DNA from: Herbidospora daliensis
GTDB taxonomy: Bacteria; Actinomycetota; Actinomycetes; Streptosporangiales; Streptosporangiaceae
Length of the DNA: 64,000 bases
Direction of reading: 5' to 3'
NCBI RefSeq assembly: GCF_001570585.1
Contig: NZ_BBXF01000005.1
Coordinates: forward strand, 682,001 to 746,000
Made by a program: the position numbers and the translations under genes. This document shows, piece after piece, positions 52,887-61,125 of this stretch. The notes beneath the pieces are model-generated. The model searched no databases. It saw only the letters and a program-made list of their open reading frames with translations, and had not been told where the DNA came from. Position 1 is the stretch's first letter, and every line of letters begins with the position of its first letter.

Positions 52887-53210
52887 TCACGGGTGACTTG
52901 CGGGTGGCTGGCCTTGCTGGCGTGTATGGGCGTTGGGTAACAGGGCCCGGACACGAAATCCGCCGGTGGGGAGAGCAGCGGCTTCGAACGTGCCGCCGAT
53001 CACCAGAACCCTCTCGCGCAGACCCAGCAAGCCGTGTCCGGTGGACAGCTTGCGTCCGCGAGGCTGTGGGCGACTGCTCTCCTGTTTGATGATCTCGACC
53101 GGTAACTGATCGTTCTTCCAGCCCACCAATACGGGCATGCCGTGCTTCTGCCCATCAGCGAACGCGTCCAGGGCGCCGAACACCCCCGAAACGCTCATCG
53201 CCCGCGCCAA
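52887..53210 (-). pseudogene. Sensor histidine kinase, C-terminal ATPase fragment
   Basis: About 75 residues (KNDQLPVEIIKQ, then STGHGLLGLRERVLVIGGTFEAAALPTGGFRVRALLP) are the end of a HATPase_c domain of the NarL-partner class. The phosphoacceptor and membrane parts are absent. It precedes the decayed response regulator on the same strand, so both are remains of one two-component operon. Confidence 0.7.
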
Positions 53211-53946
53211 CCTCGCCTACTGGGGCTGACGATGTAGGGAGACAGGCGCTGGCGGCCGGTCCCAGGACGGCTCGTGAGCGTTCACCGAAATTCGGTCACT
53301 ACTGGCTTATTTGGGCCGTCATAAGCACGGAGGCGGCTAGATCATTCAAGTTCGGGTTGTCCCCCCAGCCGGTCGAAGGTCCGGCGCCTGCCACATGCCC
53401 GGAACCTGTCCGGAACGGCGCGGCACGCTGCGGGGAGTGCGGCGGGCTGTCTCCAGCGTCCGGCTTGCCACGCCGCCTCGAACGTTTGCAATGACTCTTG
53501 ACGTGATTGCAGAAGACCGGACGGATGCTGACGCGTTGACACCTGCACATTCGCAGGATTCCTTAAGCCTGACCGCAGCCCAGGGGTTGGAGAGTGCTCA
53601 CACGTGGATACCGGTTGGTGACAGATGCACCGAAACGCCTTACGTTTGCTGACGGCCTGGGATGCTAGGCATCACCATGACCAATCCCGCTCCGCCACCC
53701 GACGCCGTCCGTCGGCCAACACGCCCGCCCACCCGTATGCGGTGTTGCGGGCGCGGCTGCAGGAGCTGCATTGCTTCCAGCGCAAGCCGTCCTAACGCGC
53801 CCCGGCACTAACGACCGATTGCGCAATGAGCCAGACCACAGCGCATGCGGTGATCAAGTGCGCGAAGCTGCCACGCTTGGGAACCTCGAACTCATCGTGG
53901 GAGCCCTTAGAGCAAGTGCGGAGCTGGTGGAGGAGTTCCGGGTCCT
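53211..53946. other. No gene recognised
   Basis: This stretch of the island contains only short frames with no consistent coding pattern on either strand. A piece near 53850 (EAATLGNLELIVGALRASAELVEEFRVLW, plus strand) could be another protein remnant, but no family is identifiable. Confidence 0.45.
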
Positions 53947-54009
53947 TTGGCTAGCAGCCGACGCCACACTCCAACACTGGTCATCCCCCAGCCAATCGCC
54001 AACGCCACC

Positions 54010-54262
54010 TCGCTGGACAGCATCACTCTCACTGGCCATACCGACCCCATCAAAGGGGTGGCGTTCCACCCCGGCGGCCATGCGCTCGCCACCGCTGGCT
54101 TCGACGGTTGGTCGGCTATGGGACTCGGCCAGCAACCAGCAAGTTGGTAGCCCCCTCGCTGGCCACACAGGCTACGTCTTGGGGGTGGCTTTCCACCCCG
54201 ACGGCCGCCTGCTCGAAACCGCAGGCTTCGATGGAAACGTACCGCTGGGAGACATCGGCTGA
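54010..54262 (+). pseudogene. WD40-repeat protein remnant
   Basis: In one plus frame LDSITLTGHTDPIKGVAFHPGGHALATAGFDG is read, and after a frameshift LWDSASNQQVGSPLAGHTGYVLGVAFHPDGRLLETAGFDGNV. Together they are two consecutive WD40 blades with the GH and WD landmarks. The repeats are nearly identical to each other, as in actinobacterial STAND NTPase-WD40 proteins, but the NTPase part is absent and the last WD is mutated to GD. Confidence 0.72.
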
Positions 54263-54473
54263 GCGAGACCATCCCATCGGCAACGCCCCAGAGACCTTGT
54301 CGCGGCTCCCAAGCGCCTCTGCGACGCGTTCCTGGCCGACCGGGTCTGTCCGTTGAACGGCTCTGTCGCAGGTTCAATGAACGTGCCCGGTCAACCAATT
54401 CAGGTGAGGTTGCTCTTTAGAGAGATGCCGAGCGATCTGACTTGGTCCTGGTGTACGTCAACCCCTGGATGGC

Positions 54474-54504
54474 AAAAGCCCCGACCAGGCTGTCCGGTCG
54501 GGGC
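54474..54504 (-). terminator. Terminator of the DGQHR gene
   Basis: GCCCCGACC (54478-54486) and GGTCGGGGC (54496-54504) form a 9-bp perfect stem. On the minus strand it is followed by TTTT and lies 32 bp after the DGQHR stop, a standard intrinsic terminator. Confidence 0.85.
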
Positions 54505-54535
54505 CCTATTTGTCACATGCACACTTGGGGTCAGA

Positions 54536-55765
54536 TCAATTTCCGAGAGGGAGCGGGATGTTCAGGTCAGGGGACTTGATGCCGAGTGCGTCCATGACGC
54601 GTTGTGCCGCGACTCGTCCTGGTCCGCGAGTTGTGGAGATCTTGTCGCCGGTGATGATGTTGCCTTGCCACATCCCGGCGTCGCGACGCCAGTCGATCTT
54701 GGTGGCGAGGTCGATGTACCGGGCTTGGCGCCAGGCCGGGTCCGGGTTCTTCTCGATCTCGTAGGCGACATGGCCGATGATCACCAGGCCGGTGGCGGTC
54801 ATGTTGATGTAGTGCCGCCGGTAGTCGACCACCTGATTCGCCGGTCCGCCCGAGGTGGGCAGGGCCGCGATGGCGTTCCATGGGGCCATGTGCTCGGTAA
54901 GGGTGGCCAGCATCGCGAGTGTGCGCTCGACGAAGGCGTCCTGGGCTTCGGTGTTGCCGATCACTTGGGTGCTCCGCGCAGGGATGCTGGCCTCGCTGAG
55001 CGCGTAGTCGCGGAAGAGCAGCTCCTTGATCATGCCGCGCACCTGGTTCAGGAGGAAAACCGCAGGGGAGTTCATCGACAGGCTCTTGGAGGTCTCGTCA
55101 ATACGGCCCCGCAGGAATGCCGACTCGTCCACAATCTTCGTGAGTACCCGGTTGAGGGGCTCACGGGTGTTGAAGGCCGCCAGGAGGCTGGCCGCGATCT
55201 GCTTCGTCTGTGCCGCGTCCGCGAAGTCCTGGTGGATGCGAGCCAGGTCGGGCTCCACGACGATCACGACGGAGATGCTGTCGCTCATGAAGGTCGAGCC
55301 ATCGGTGAGGCTTTCACTCCGCCGGGAGATCGCCAGAAGCCGGTGTTGCCCATCGGTGATGGAGAAGCGGGTCTCATCACCGATCACCACGAAGCCCACG
55401 GTCATGGCGAAGTTGCCGCGGGGGACGTGGATGGCGGGCACGGAGCGGACGTTGAGCGTAACCGGCGGCAGGATGTAATCGTGCTCGTTGTCGGCCAGGT
55501 ACTTGGTGATCGACCGGACATGACTGGTGTCGACGGGGCGGTTGGTGGCCATCCGGGGGTTGCCGCCTTTGACCGCCGGCTCGGAGATGACGTGCTTGGT
55601 GAGGAAGGCGAAGGAGAAGGCGGTCGTCAGCATCAGTCGCCCGCCCTGCTGGAAAACCACACAGGTAAAGACCCGGCCCCCTGATGCGGACGCGGCCTCG
55701 CTCGCGGCCGCCTGTGCTGCTGTCAGGGAATCGTGCTGCGTGAGACCCATCTCTGCCAGAAACAT
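54536..55765 (-). CDS. DGQHR domain protein (DndB-like)
   Basis: A 409-residue protein. The family motif is FSITDGQHRLLAISRRSE at about residue 135. Upstream strands (TCVVFQQGGRLMLTTAFSFAFLTKHV) and the helical second half (AFNTREPLNRVLTKIVDESAFLRGRIDETSKSL) follow the DndB/DptB layout. DndB proteins regulate phosphorothioate-modification operons by binding DNA; others sit in restriction or mobile islands. No dnd genes are nearby. The start at 55765 has GAGAGG 6 nt upstream. It is one of the few intact genes of the island and has repeated sites in its promoter. Function here: probably a DNA-binding regulator, by analogy only. Confidence 0.82.
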   Translation of the reverse strand: MFLAEMGLTQHDSLTAAQAAASEAASASGGRVFTCVVFQQGGRLMLTTAFSFAFLTKHVISEPAVKGGNPRMATNRPVDTSHVRSITKYLADNEHDYILPPVTLNVRSVPAIHVPRGNFAMTVGFVVIGDETRFSITDGQHRLLAISRRSESLTDGSTFMSDSISVVIVVEPDLARIHQDFADAAQTKQIAASLLAAFNTREPLNRVLTKIVDESAFLRGRIDETSKSLSMNSPAVFLLNQVRGMIKELLFRDYALSEASIPARSTQVIGNTEAQDAFVERTLAMLATLTEHMAPWNAIAALPTSGGPANQVVDYRRHYINMTATGLVIIGHVAYEIEKNPDPAWRQARYIDLATKIDWRRDAGMWQGNIITGDKISTTRGPGRVAAQRVMDALGIKSPDLNIPLPLGN

Positions 55766-55827
55766 CAAAATCCTCTCGTTGGATACCGATCCCCCGACCG
55801 CGACGACTCTAGCGCGAATCAACTTCA

Positions 55828-55871
55828 ACTACGTTCATTTTTCAACGTAGTACGCCCACTTTTCAACGTAG
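55828..55871. promoter_or_regulatory. Repeated AACGTAG operator upstream of the DGQHR gene
   Basis: TTTTCAACGTAG occurs twice as a direct repeat, 21 bp apart (55839-55850 and 55860-55871). The first copy also forms a perfect 8-bp inverted repeat with ACTACGTT (55828-55835). The array is 63-106 bp upstream of the DGQHR start on the minus strand, a likely operator for the DGQHR protein or another island regulator. Confidence 0.6.
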
Positions 55872-55886
55872 GATTTTAGGCACATT

Positions 55887-56010
55887 TCAAGCAGCGTTTA
55901 GTGCATCCGAAACCAGCTCTAATAGGGCCGGTCCGGAGTCATCACATTCGGCGACATGGTCGCCGCAAAGCCTTAGTAGCGGCGTCAGGCCACCGCTTCG
56001 CTCCGCGCCG
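55887..56010 (-). pseudogene. Possible C-terminal protein remnant at the island edge
   Basis: A minus-strand frame reads GLTPLLRLCGDHVAECDDSGPALLELVSDALNAA-stop directly before the DUF6493 5' part begins in another frame. It has the composition of a real protein end but no family is recognised. It may mark the gene whose recombination created the junction. Confidence 0.3.
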
Positions 56011-56925
56011 ATAAGACAGGCGCGGCGGGCCGAACACGTCGGTGTCGAGCGGGACCCGGCCCAGTTCACCGACCGCCAGCTGCGCCAGGGGCGGCGCGGC
56101 GACCGGCAGCACCCTGACCAGGTCGACCACGGGGACCTCGGCGGGTTCGGGGCGCAGCCGCTCCCACAACAGGGTGAACGGCTCGATGTCGCGGTCGTGC
56201 CCGTGGGTCAGGAACCGCCCGGCGCACCCGTCGAGCAGCGCCCGCCGGTCGAGCCGCCCCTCGGCCGCGAGGGCGGCCAGCGCGCCGATGAAGGTGTTCT
56301 CGTTGTAGGCGCTGTTCCACTTCCCGTCGTGGACGATCGGCGCGGCGACGCCCTCGGCGGTGAACACCCGGGGCGTCAGCACGTCGAGGAACGGATCGTC
56401 GCGGAGCACGCCGAGCTTCCCGCCGTGCCAGAACCGGTGGCACACGTCCCACAACCAGCCGACGACGAAGGCGTCGTTCTCGGGCACCTCGATGCCCGTC
56501 TCGATCGCGAGCCGCGCGGCCAGGTCGTAGCCGGGCTGCCCGTCGACGTTCTGCCACCCCCGCCGGTCGCCCGGCCGAAGGCCCGTGACGAGCCGGTGGG
56601 CCAGGTCACGCCGCCACCGCTCGTCTCTCGGGCGGAGGATCTCGGCGATGCGCACGGCGTCGTCCCTCGGCCGCCGCGGCAGCCGCAGTTCACGGCGGCC
56701 GAGCCAGGCGGCGACCTGCGCGGCCCCGGAGAAGCACGCCGCTCCGGCGACCCGGAACGCCCCCGCCTGATCGGCGACCTCGGCCCGCGACCGCCCGGCC
56801 AGCCGACGGGGCAACTCGCCCGCGACGGCCTTGCGGTCGGCCTCGGTGAGCGACCCGACGTGGGCGGCCAGCCCGGCGTCGTCACCGGCGTCGACGTACT
56901 TCCCGACCTGCTCCCACGCGTTCAC
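56011..56925 (-). pseudogene. DUF6493 gene, 5' part (N-terminal module)
   Basis: From a GTG at 56925, apparently leaderless (TAGAGT 7 nt upstream), the frame reads NAWEQVGKYVDAGDDAGLAAHVGSLTEADRKAVAGELPRRLAG and then the DUF6493 landmarks FVVGWLWDVCHRFWHGGKLGVLRDDPFLDVLTPRVFTAEG and IEPFTLLWERLRPEP. Family similarity ends near VPLDTDVFGPPRL (about 56030); the frame then runs into unrelated island sequence to 55942. The C-terminal module is 6.4 kb away. A truncated product of about 300 residues might still be made. Confidence 0.75.
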
Positions 56926-57015
56926 GCCCGGGACTCTAGCGGCGCCCGCCGACAGAACCGTTCCGGAAGAGGCGGGGCCGGGAGCGAGGGCCGCCACGGC
57001 GTGACAGGCTCCGCG

Positions 57016-57381
57016 TCACTCCGCCGGCTTGAGTGAGACGTGGTAGTGGCCGACGAGCCACCGGTCGCCGTGGCGTTCCAGGACCATCGTCACGTGGCGT
57101 CGGGCGACCTCGCCGTCGGCGTAGGTGAAGTCGGCGGCGGCGTAGCCCGCGATGACGTCGTCGGCGGAGCGGCGGGCGTCGATGATCGCGTAGTCGACCC
57201 GGAGTCCCGCCGGCTGGCCGTCGTAGTAGGCGACGACCGAGGCGCGACCCCGGGTGGGCTCGGGGTGGGCGCCCTGGAACAGCGCGTCTTCGGCGAACAC
57301 CGTGCCGATCTCGTGGGGGTCGTGGACGTCGATGCCGTGTTTCCAGACGGCGAGCACGTCGGCGAAGATCCGCTCGCTCAT
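57016..57381 (-). CDS. SnoaL/NTF2-like protein
   Basis: A 121-residue NTF2-fold protein (FADVLAVWKHGIDVHDPHEIGTVFAEDALFQGAHPEPTRGRASVVAYYDG ... VTMVLERHGDRWLVGHYHVSLKP). This DUF4440/SgcJ-like type is either a small isomerase/hydrolase or a binding protein. Its ATG overlaps the stop of the SDR gene by 4 nt, so both form an operon, read after the TetR-controlled promoter at 58.1 kb. Confidence 0.88.
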   Translation of the reverse strand: MSERIFADVLAVWKHGIDVHDPHEIGTVFAEDALFQGAHPEPTRGRASVVAYYDGQPAGLRVDYAIIDARRSADDVIAGYAAADFTYADGEVARRHVTMVLERHGDRWLVGHYHVSLKPAE

Positions 57382-58085
57382 CGGCCCGCGCTCTGGCCAC
57401 CGTCGACGTGCAGGAACTCGCCGGTGACGAGCGGCGCGCGCTCCAGGTAGAGCACGCCGTGGATGACGTCGCTGATGTGGCCGATCTTCTTCATCGGGTG
57501 CATCTGGGCGAGCTGGTCGGGGTCGCCGCCGCTGTGCAGCGGGGTGTCGATCAGGCCGGGCGAGACGGCGTTGACCCGGATCCCTCGGGACGCGTACTCG
57601 ATGGCGAGCGACTTGGTGGCCGCCGCGACCCCGCCCTTGCTCAGCGAGGCCAGCACCGAGGGGACGGCGGAGTTGGCCTGCTCGACGAGCGTGGTGGTGA
57701 TGCTGACGATGTGGCCGCCGCCCTGCTCGAGCATCGGGTCGATGACCTGCTGGGTGAGGTAAAAGAAGCCGCCGACGTTGATGTCCATGACCTTCTTGTA
57801 GTCGTCGTGGGTGTAGTCGGTGAACGGCTTGGCGACGAACACGCCGGCGTTGTTGATCAGGGTGTCGACGCGCCCGAACCGGTGCAGGGCGGTCTTCACG
57901 ACCTGCTCGGCGGTGGCGGGCTCGGCGATGTCGCCGGCCACCGTGACCACGTCGGGGTCGTCGCTCGGCTCGACGGAACGCGAGGTGGCGACCACGGCGT
58001 AGCCGATCTCCCGGTACGCGGCCACCAGGGCCTCTCCGATGCCCTGCGATGCCCCGGTGATGACGGCGACGCGCTGATCTGACAT
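57378..58085 (-). CDS. SDR family protein lacking the catalytic tyrosine
   Basis: A 235-residue Rossmann protein: VITGASQGIGEALVAAY for NAD(P), LINNAGVF, and a C-terminal FLHVDGGQSAGR. The active-site YxxxK reads A146-SLS-K150 (VPSVLASLSKGGVAAATKSLA), so the tyrosine is replaced by alanine while lysine is kept. The enzyme is either inactive, a binding protein, or uses another acid. It is divergent from a TetR gene, with TetR-like operators between them. Confidence 0.9.
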   Translation of the reverse strand: MSDQRVAVITGASQGIGEALVAAYREIGYAVVATSRSVEPSDDPDVVTVAGDIAEPATAEQVVKTALHRFGRVDTLINNAGVFVAKPFTDYTHDDYKKVMDINVGGFFYLTQQVIDPMLEQGGGHIVSITTTLVEQANSAVPSVLASLSKGGVAAATKSLAIEYASRGIRVNAVSPGLIDTPLHSGGDPDQLAQMHPMKKIGHISDVIHGVLYLERAPLVTGEFLHVDGGQSAGR

Positions 58086-58095
58086 GACTTGCTCC

Positions 58096-58142
58096 TAGAC
58101 GGTCGGTCTACTACTGACATTTCCGTTTTAGCCGACCGGTCG
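58096..58142. promoter_or_regulatory. Two TetR-type operators and -10 between SDR and TetR genes
   Basis: TAGACGGTCGGTCTA (58096-58110) is a palindrome with TAGAC/GTCTA arms, and CGACCGGTCG (58133-58142) is a perfect palindrome; both carry the same GACCG core. The second overlaps the promoter of the TetR gene, whose TATAAT (58143-58148) lies 6 nt before the ATG, consistent with a leaderless, autoregulated gene. Confidence 0.7.
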
Positions 58143-58154
58143 TATAATTGCAAC

Positions 58155-58754
58155 ATGGGCCGAACGTCAGACGCTCGGGAGCGCATCCTCGCCGCCGCCA
58201 CCGATCTGTTCTCCCGCCGCTCCTACGGCTCGATCGGCGTCGCGGAGATCTGCGCGCAGGCGGGCACGCCGAAGGGCAGTTTTTACCATTTCTTCGAGTC
58301 GAAGCAGGCGCTCGCGCTCGAGATCATCGACCTGCAGTGGAACTCCCAGCGTGGCCGCTGGCAGCGCATCCTCGACGGCGACGCCCCGCTCGTCCACCGC
58401 CTGAAAGACCTGTTCGCGTTCACGGTCGAGATGCAGACCGCGTCGCTCAACGACGCGGGCGTGGTCTCCGGCTGCCTGTTCGGCAACCTCAGCCTCGAAC
58501 TGAGCACCGGCGACGACCCGATGCGGCAGAAGCTGCGCACGATCTTCGACGAGCAGGTCGACCTGATCCGCCAGTCGATCGAGGCCGCCCAGGCGAAGGG
58601 CGAGCTGACCACGATCGACGCGCCGGGGGCCGCGAAGTCGATCGTCGCCCAGATCGAGGGCACGGTCCTGTTCGCCAAGCTCTTCAACGACCCGGGGCAA
58701 CTCGACCAGCTCTGGGCCAACAGCCTCCGCCTCCTGCAGGTCGCCGACGCGTAA
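58155..58754 (+). CDS. TetR/AcrR family transcriptional regulator
   Basis: A 199-residue repressor. The helix-turn-helix is RILAAATDLFSRRSYGSIGVAEICAQAGTPKGSFYHFFESKQALALEIID. The C-terminal TetR_C_16/YxaF-like domain includes SGCLFGNLSLELSTGDDPMRQKL. The frame is open upstream to 58089 but promoter and family alignment put the start at 58155. It should repress itself and the divergent SDR-NTF2 operon. Confidence 0.93.
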   Translation: MGRTSDARERILAAATDLFSRRSYGSIGVAEICAQAGTPKGSFYHFFESKQALALEIIDLQWNSQRGRWQRILDGDAPLVHRLKDLFAFTVEMQTASLNDAGVVSGCLFGNLSLELSTGDDPMRQKLRTIFDEQVDLIRQSIEAAQAKGELTTIDAPGAAKSIVAQIEGTVLFAKLFNDPGQLDQLWANSLRLLQVADA

Positions 58755-58764
58755 CGTCGGAGAG

Positions 58765-59516
58765 ATGGCTGAGACGTACGACCATCGGGGGACCCCGGTC
58801 ACGCACGGCCGCGCCCACGTCAACGGCATCCGCATGCACTACGTGACCGCCGGGCGCGGCGAACCGCTGTTGCTGCTCCACGGCACCCCGAAGAACCATT
58901 TCTACTGGTACAAACTGATCCCGCTGCTGACCGAGCACTTCACGGTCGTCGCCCCCGACCTGCGCGGCTTCGGCCACACCGACAAACCGCCGGCCGAAGA
59001 GGGCTACGACAGCCTGGCCAGCGCCGCCGACGTGGCCGAACTGATGGACCGGCTCGGCCACCCGAGCTACCACGTCCACGGCGAAGACCGCGGCGCGGAA
59101 TACGGCTACGTGCTCGCCGCCACCCGCCCCGAGCAGGTCAGGACCCTGTCGTTCGGCGAGATGCTGCTGTCGGGCGGCGGCTTCGAGGAGTGGACGCACT
59201 TCACGCCGGAGCACGTCTCGGCCCAGTACCGGCGGCAGGGCGTCTGGTTGTGGCACCCGCCGTTCTTCTGGCTCCCGCACATCCCGGAGATGCTGATCAC
59301 CGGGCACGAGCAGGAGTTCTGGGAGTATTGGATCAAGGCGGAGACCTACAACCCCTACGCCATCTCCGAAGAGGCCGTCGCCGAGTGGATCGGCTGCCTG
59401 AAAGCGCCGGGCGGCCTGCGCGGCTGCCTGGAGAGCTACCGCGCGGGGCTGAAGACCGGCTGGCCGCGAGCCTGCGCGACTTCATGCTGAACCGGCCTTC
59501 AGCAGCAGTTCGCTGA
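58765..59516 (+). pseudogene. Epoxide hydrolase-like alpha/beta hydrolase with C-terminal deletion
   Basis: The first 225 residues are a normal epoxide hydrolase/dehalogenase-type protein: LLLLHGTPKNHFYWYKLIPLL, DLRGFGHTDKP, and nucleophile D108 in VHGEDRGAEYGYVLA. After CLESYRAGLKTG the frame goes to an abnormal end (WPRACATSC, stop 59490). The usual C-terminus (LAASLRDFMLNRPSAAVR) is in the next frame up to 59516. About 60 residues that should carry the catalytic histidine are missing. The junction GACCGGCTGG suggests a deletion between short repeats. The gene is probably dead. Confidence 0.75.
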
Positions 59517-60162
59517 GCTCCGCGGGCGCCGTGACCATGCAGTCGTGCCCGCTGCGCAACTCCTCGACCCGCGCCCCGGGCGGGACGCGGCGGGCGACGC
59601 CGTCCGGGACGTCGCCGACGCAGTGGACGTGGGTCTGCGGGATGGCCGCCAGGGCCGCCTCGTCGAGGCTCACCGGCTGCCGGAAGCAGCGTGCCGGCTC
59701 GTCCGAGAGCAGCGGGCGCAACCAGGCGACGTCGGCGGGGTCGGTCACCCCGAAATCACCGTCCATGGGCGGGACGCGCCAGCTCCCGGCCGCGTCGATG
59801 AGGTCCTGCGTGAACGGCATGACGTCGAGCACGCTCTCGCCGTCGGCGGGGACCATCGCGTCGACGTACACGAGCGCGGAGATGCGCTCCGGAGCCTGGC
59901 TCGCCACGGCGGAGATCACCATGCCGGCGTAGCTGTGCCCGACGAGGACCACGTCGGTGAGGTCCTCGTCGGTGAGCACGGCCAGGACGTCGGCGATGTG
60001 GGTGTCGAGGCCCACGTCGGGGCCGAGCAGGTGTGCCTTGTCGCCGTGGCCGGTCAGCGAGGGGGCGAGCACGCGGTGCCCGGCTTCGGTCAGCAGGGGG
60101 ACGACGCGGTCCCAGACGCGGCCGCTGTGCCAGGCCCCGTGGACGAGCAGGAAGGTCTTCAT
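59482..60162 (-). CDS. Alpha/beta hydrolase (EstC-like esterase)
   Basis: A 226-residue hydrolase: FLLVHGAWHSGRVWDRVVPLLTEAGHRVLAPSLTGHGDKAHL, nucleophile in VVLVGHSYAGMVISAVA, and histidine in EELRSGHDCMVTAPAELSELL. It matches the EstC/methylesterase-like group (hydroxynitrile lyase relatives). It overlaps the broken epoxide hydrolase gene at its 3' end and diverges from an HxlR regulator. Confidence 0.92.
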   Translation of the reverse strand: MKTFLLVHGAWHSGRVWDRVVPLLTEAGHRVLAPSLTGHGDKAHLLGPDVGLDTHIADVLAVLTDEDLTDVVLVGHSYAGMVISAVASQAPERISALVYVDAMVPADGESVLDVMPFTQDLIDAAGSWRVPPMDGDFGVTDPADVAWLRPLLSDEPARCFRQPVSLDEAALAAIPQTHVHCVGDVPDGVARRVPPGARVEELRSGHDCMVTAPAELSELLLKAGSA

Positions 60163-60185
60163 GGGAACGACGCTAGAGATCCGTT

Positions 60186-60203
60186 AGGAACCTTTTGGTA
60201 CCT
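60186..60203. promoter_or_regulatory. HxlR-type operator between esterase and HxlR genes
   Basis: AGGAACC (60186-60192) and GGTACCT (60197-60203) form an inverted repeat (one mismatch) around TTTT, 9 bp before the GTG of the HxlR gene and 24 bp from the esterase start. It is placed to control both. Confidence 0.5.
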
Positions 60204-60211
60204 TTCGGCTC

Positions 60212-60583
60212 GTGCACGATTCCGCGGGGAGCGTCTTCCTCGCCGACTGCCCCGCCCGCCTGGCCATCGAGCTCATCACCACCAAGTGGGCGGTCGTCGT
60301 GCTGTTCGCGCTCAGCCGGGGGCCGTGCCGGCACGGCGAGCTCGTCGACCTCGTCGGCGGTGTCTCGCGCAAGGTGCTGACCCAGACGCTGCGCCGCCTC
60401 CAGGGCTACGGCCTGGTCGAACGCCACGCCTACGCCGAGGCTCCGCCGCGCGTCGAGTACAGCCTGACCGACCTGGGGCTGACCCTCGTCGAGCCGATCG
60501 CCGTGCTCACCGACTGGGCGAGGTCGCACGGCGACGCGATCGTCACCTTCCAGGAGAACGCCGCTCCAGACCGTCGAGCATGA
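60212..60583 (+). CDS. HxlR family transcriptional regulator
   Basis: A 123-residue winged-helix protein: CPARLAIELITTKWAVVVLFALSRGPCRHGELVDLVGGVSRKVLTQTLRRLQGYGLVERHAYAEAPPRVEYSLTDLG. The family cysteine is at the start. It is divergent from the esterase gene and overlaps the convergent TetR gene by 41 bp at its 3' end. Confidence 0.92.
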   Translation: MHDSAGSVFLADCPARLAIELITTKWAVVVLFALSRGPCRHGELVDLVGGVSRKVLTQTLRRLQGYGLVERHAYAEAPPRVEYSLTDLGLTLVEPIAVLTDWARSHGDAIVTFQENAAPDRRA

Positions 60584-61064
60584 GCGGCAGGAAACGTTCC
60601 GGGATGACGCCCGGGTTGCAGGCGAAGACGTTGAGCAGGTCCATGACGTCGCCGGTGCCCACGTCAGACCGCATCGCGCCGTCGGCCTGCGCCTGGCCGA
60701 CCAGCACGTCGAGCCGTTCGACCAGCGCTTCTCTCGCCTCCGGCGCGGAGGTGCCGGCCAGCGCGGCCGCGACGGCGCCCCGGCCCTCCTCGACGGCGTG
60801 GACGACGAAGGCGCGCACGGCCGCCCACGCGTCGGGCCCGGCCGACGCGGCCGCGTCGAGGGCGTCGATCAGCTCGTGGACGTACTGCTCCGCCAAGGCC
60901 GCGAGCAGCCCGGCCCGGTCAGGGAAACGCCGGTAGAGGGTGCCGACCCCCACCCCGGCCCGGCGGGCGATCAGCTCCATCGGCGCGTCGGTGCCGCGCT
61001 CGGCCACCACGTCGCGGGCCGCTTCGAGAATTCTGTCCCGATTGCGGCGGGCGTCGGCGCGCAT
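60543..61064 (-). CDS. TetR/AcrR family transcriptional regulator
   Basis: A 173-residue repressor beginning RADARRNRDRILEAARDVVAERGTDAPMELIARRAGVGVGTLYRRFPDRAGLLAALAEQYVHEL. The effector domain is short, of the SbtR-like type. It is divergent from the NAD(P)-binding protein gene, with an inverted repeat in between. Confidence 0.93.
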   Translation of the reverse strand: MRADARRNRDRILEAARDVVAERGTDAPMELIARRAGVGVGTLYRRFPDRAGLLAALAEQYVHELIDALDAAASAGPDAWAAVRAFVVHAVEEGRGAVAAALAGTSAPEAREALVERLDVLVGQAQADGAMRSDVGTGDVMDLLNVFACNPGVIPERFLPLMLDGLERRSPGR

Positions 61065-61079
61065 GTGAGATCCTCCGGC

Positions 61080-61104
61080 TAAGTGGACGACAGGCTTCCG
61101 CTTA
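61080..61104. promoter_or_regulatory. TetR-type operator
   Basis: TAAGTGGA (61080-61087) and TCCGCTTA (61097-61104) are inverted repeats with one mismatch and a 9-bp spacer, between the divergent TetR gene and NAD(P)-binding gene. AAGYGGA-TCCGCTT sites are frequent for TetR repressors. Confidence 0.6.
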
Positions 61105-61125
61105 CTGTAGACGAGGAGGAGTCAC

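Noticed and set aside
49600-56030. Integrative element with attachment sites
   Set aside because: No integrase, excisionase, tRNA target or direct repeats at the edges could be found; the island is treated as replaced or decayed DNA instead.
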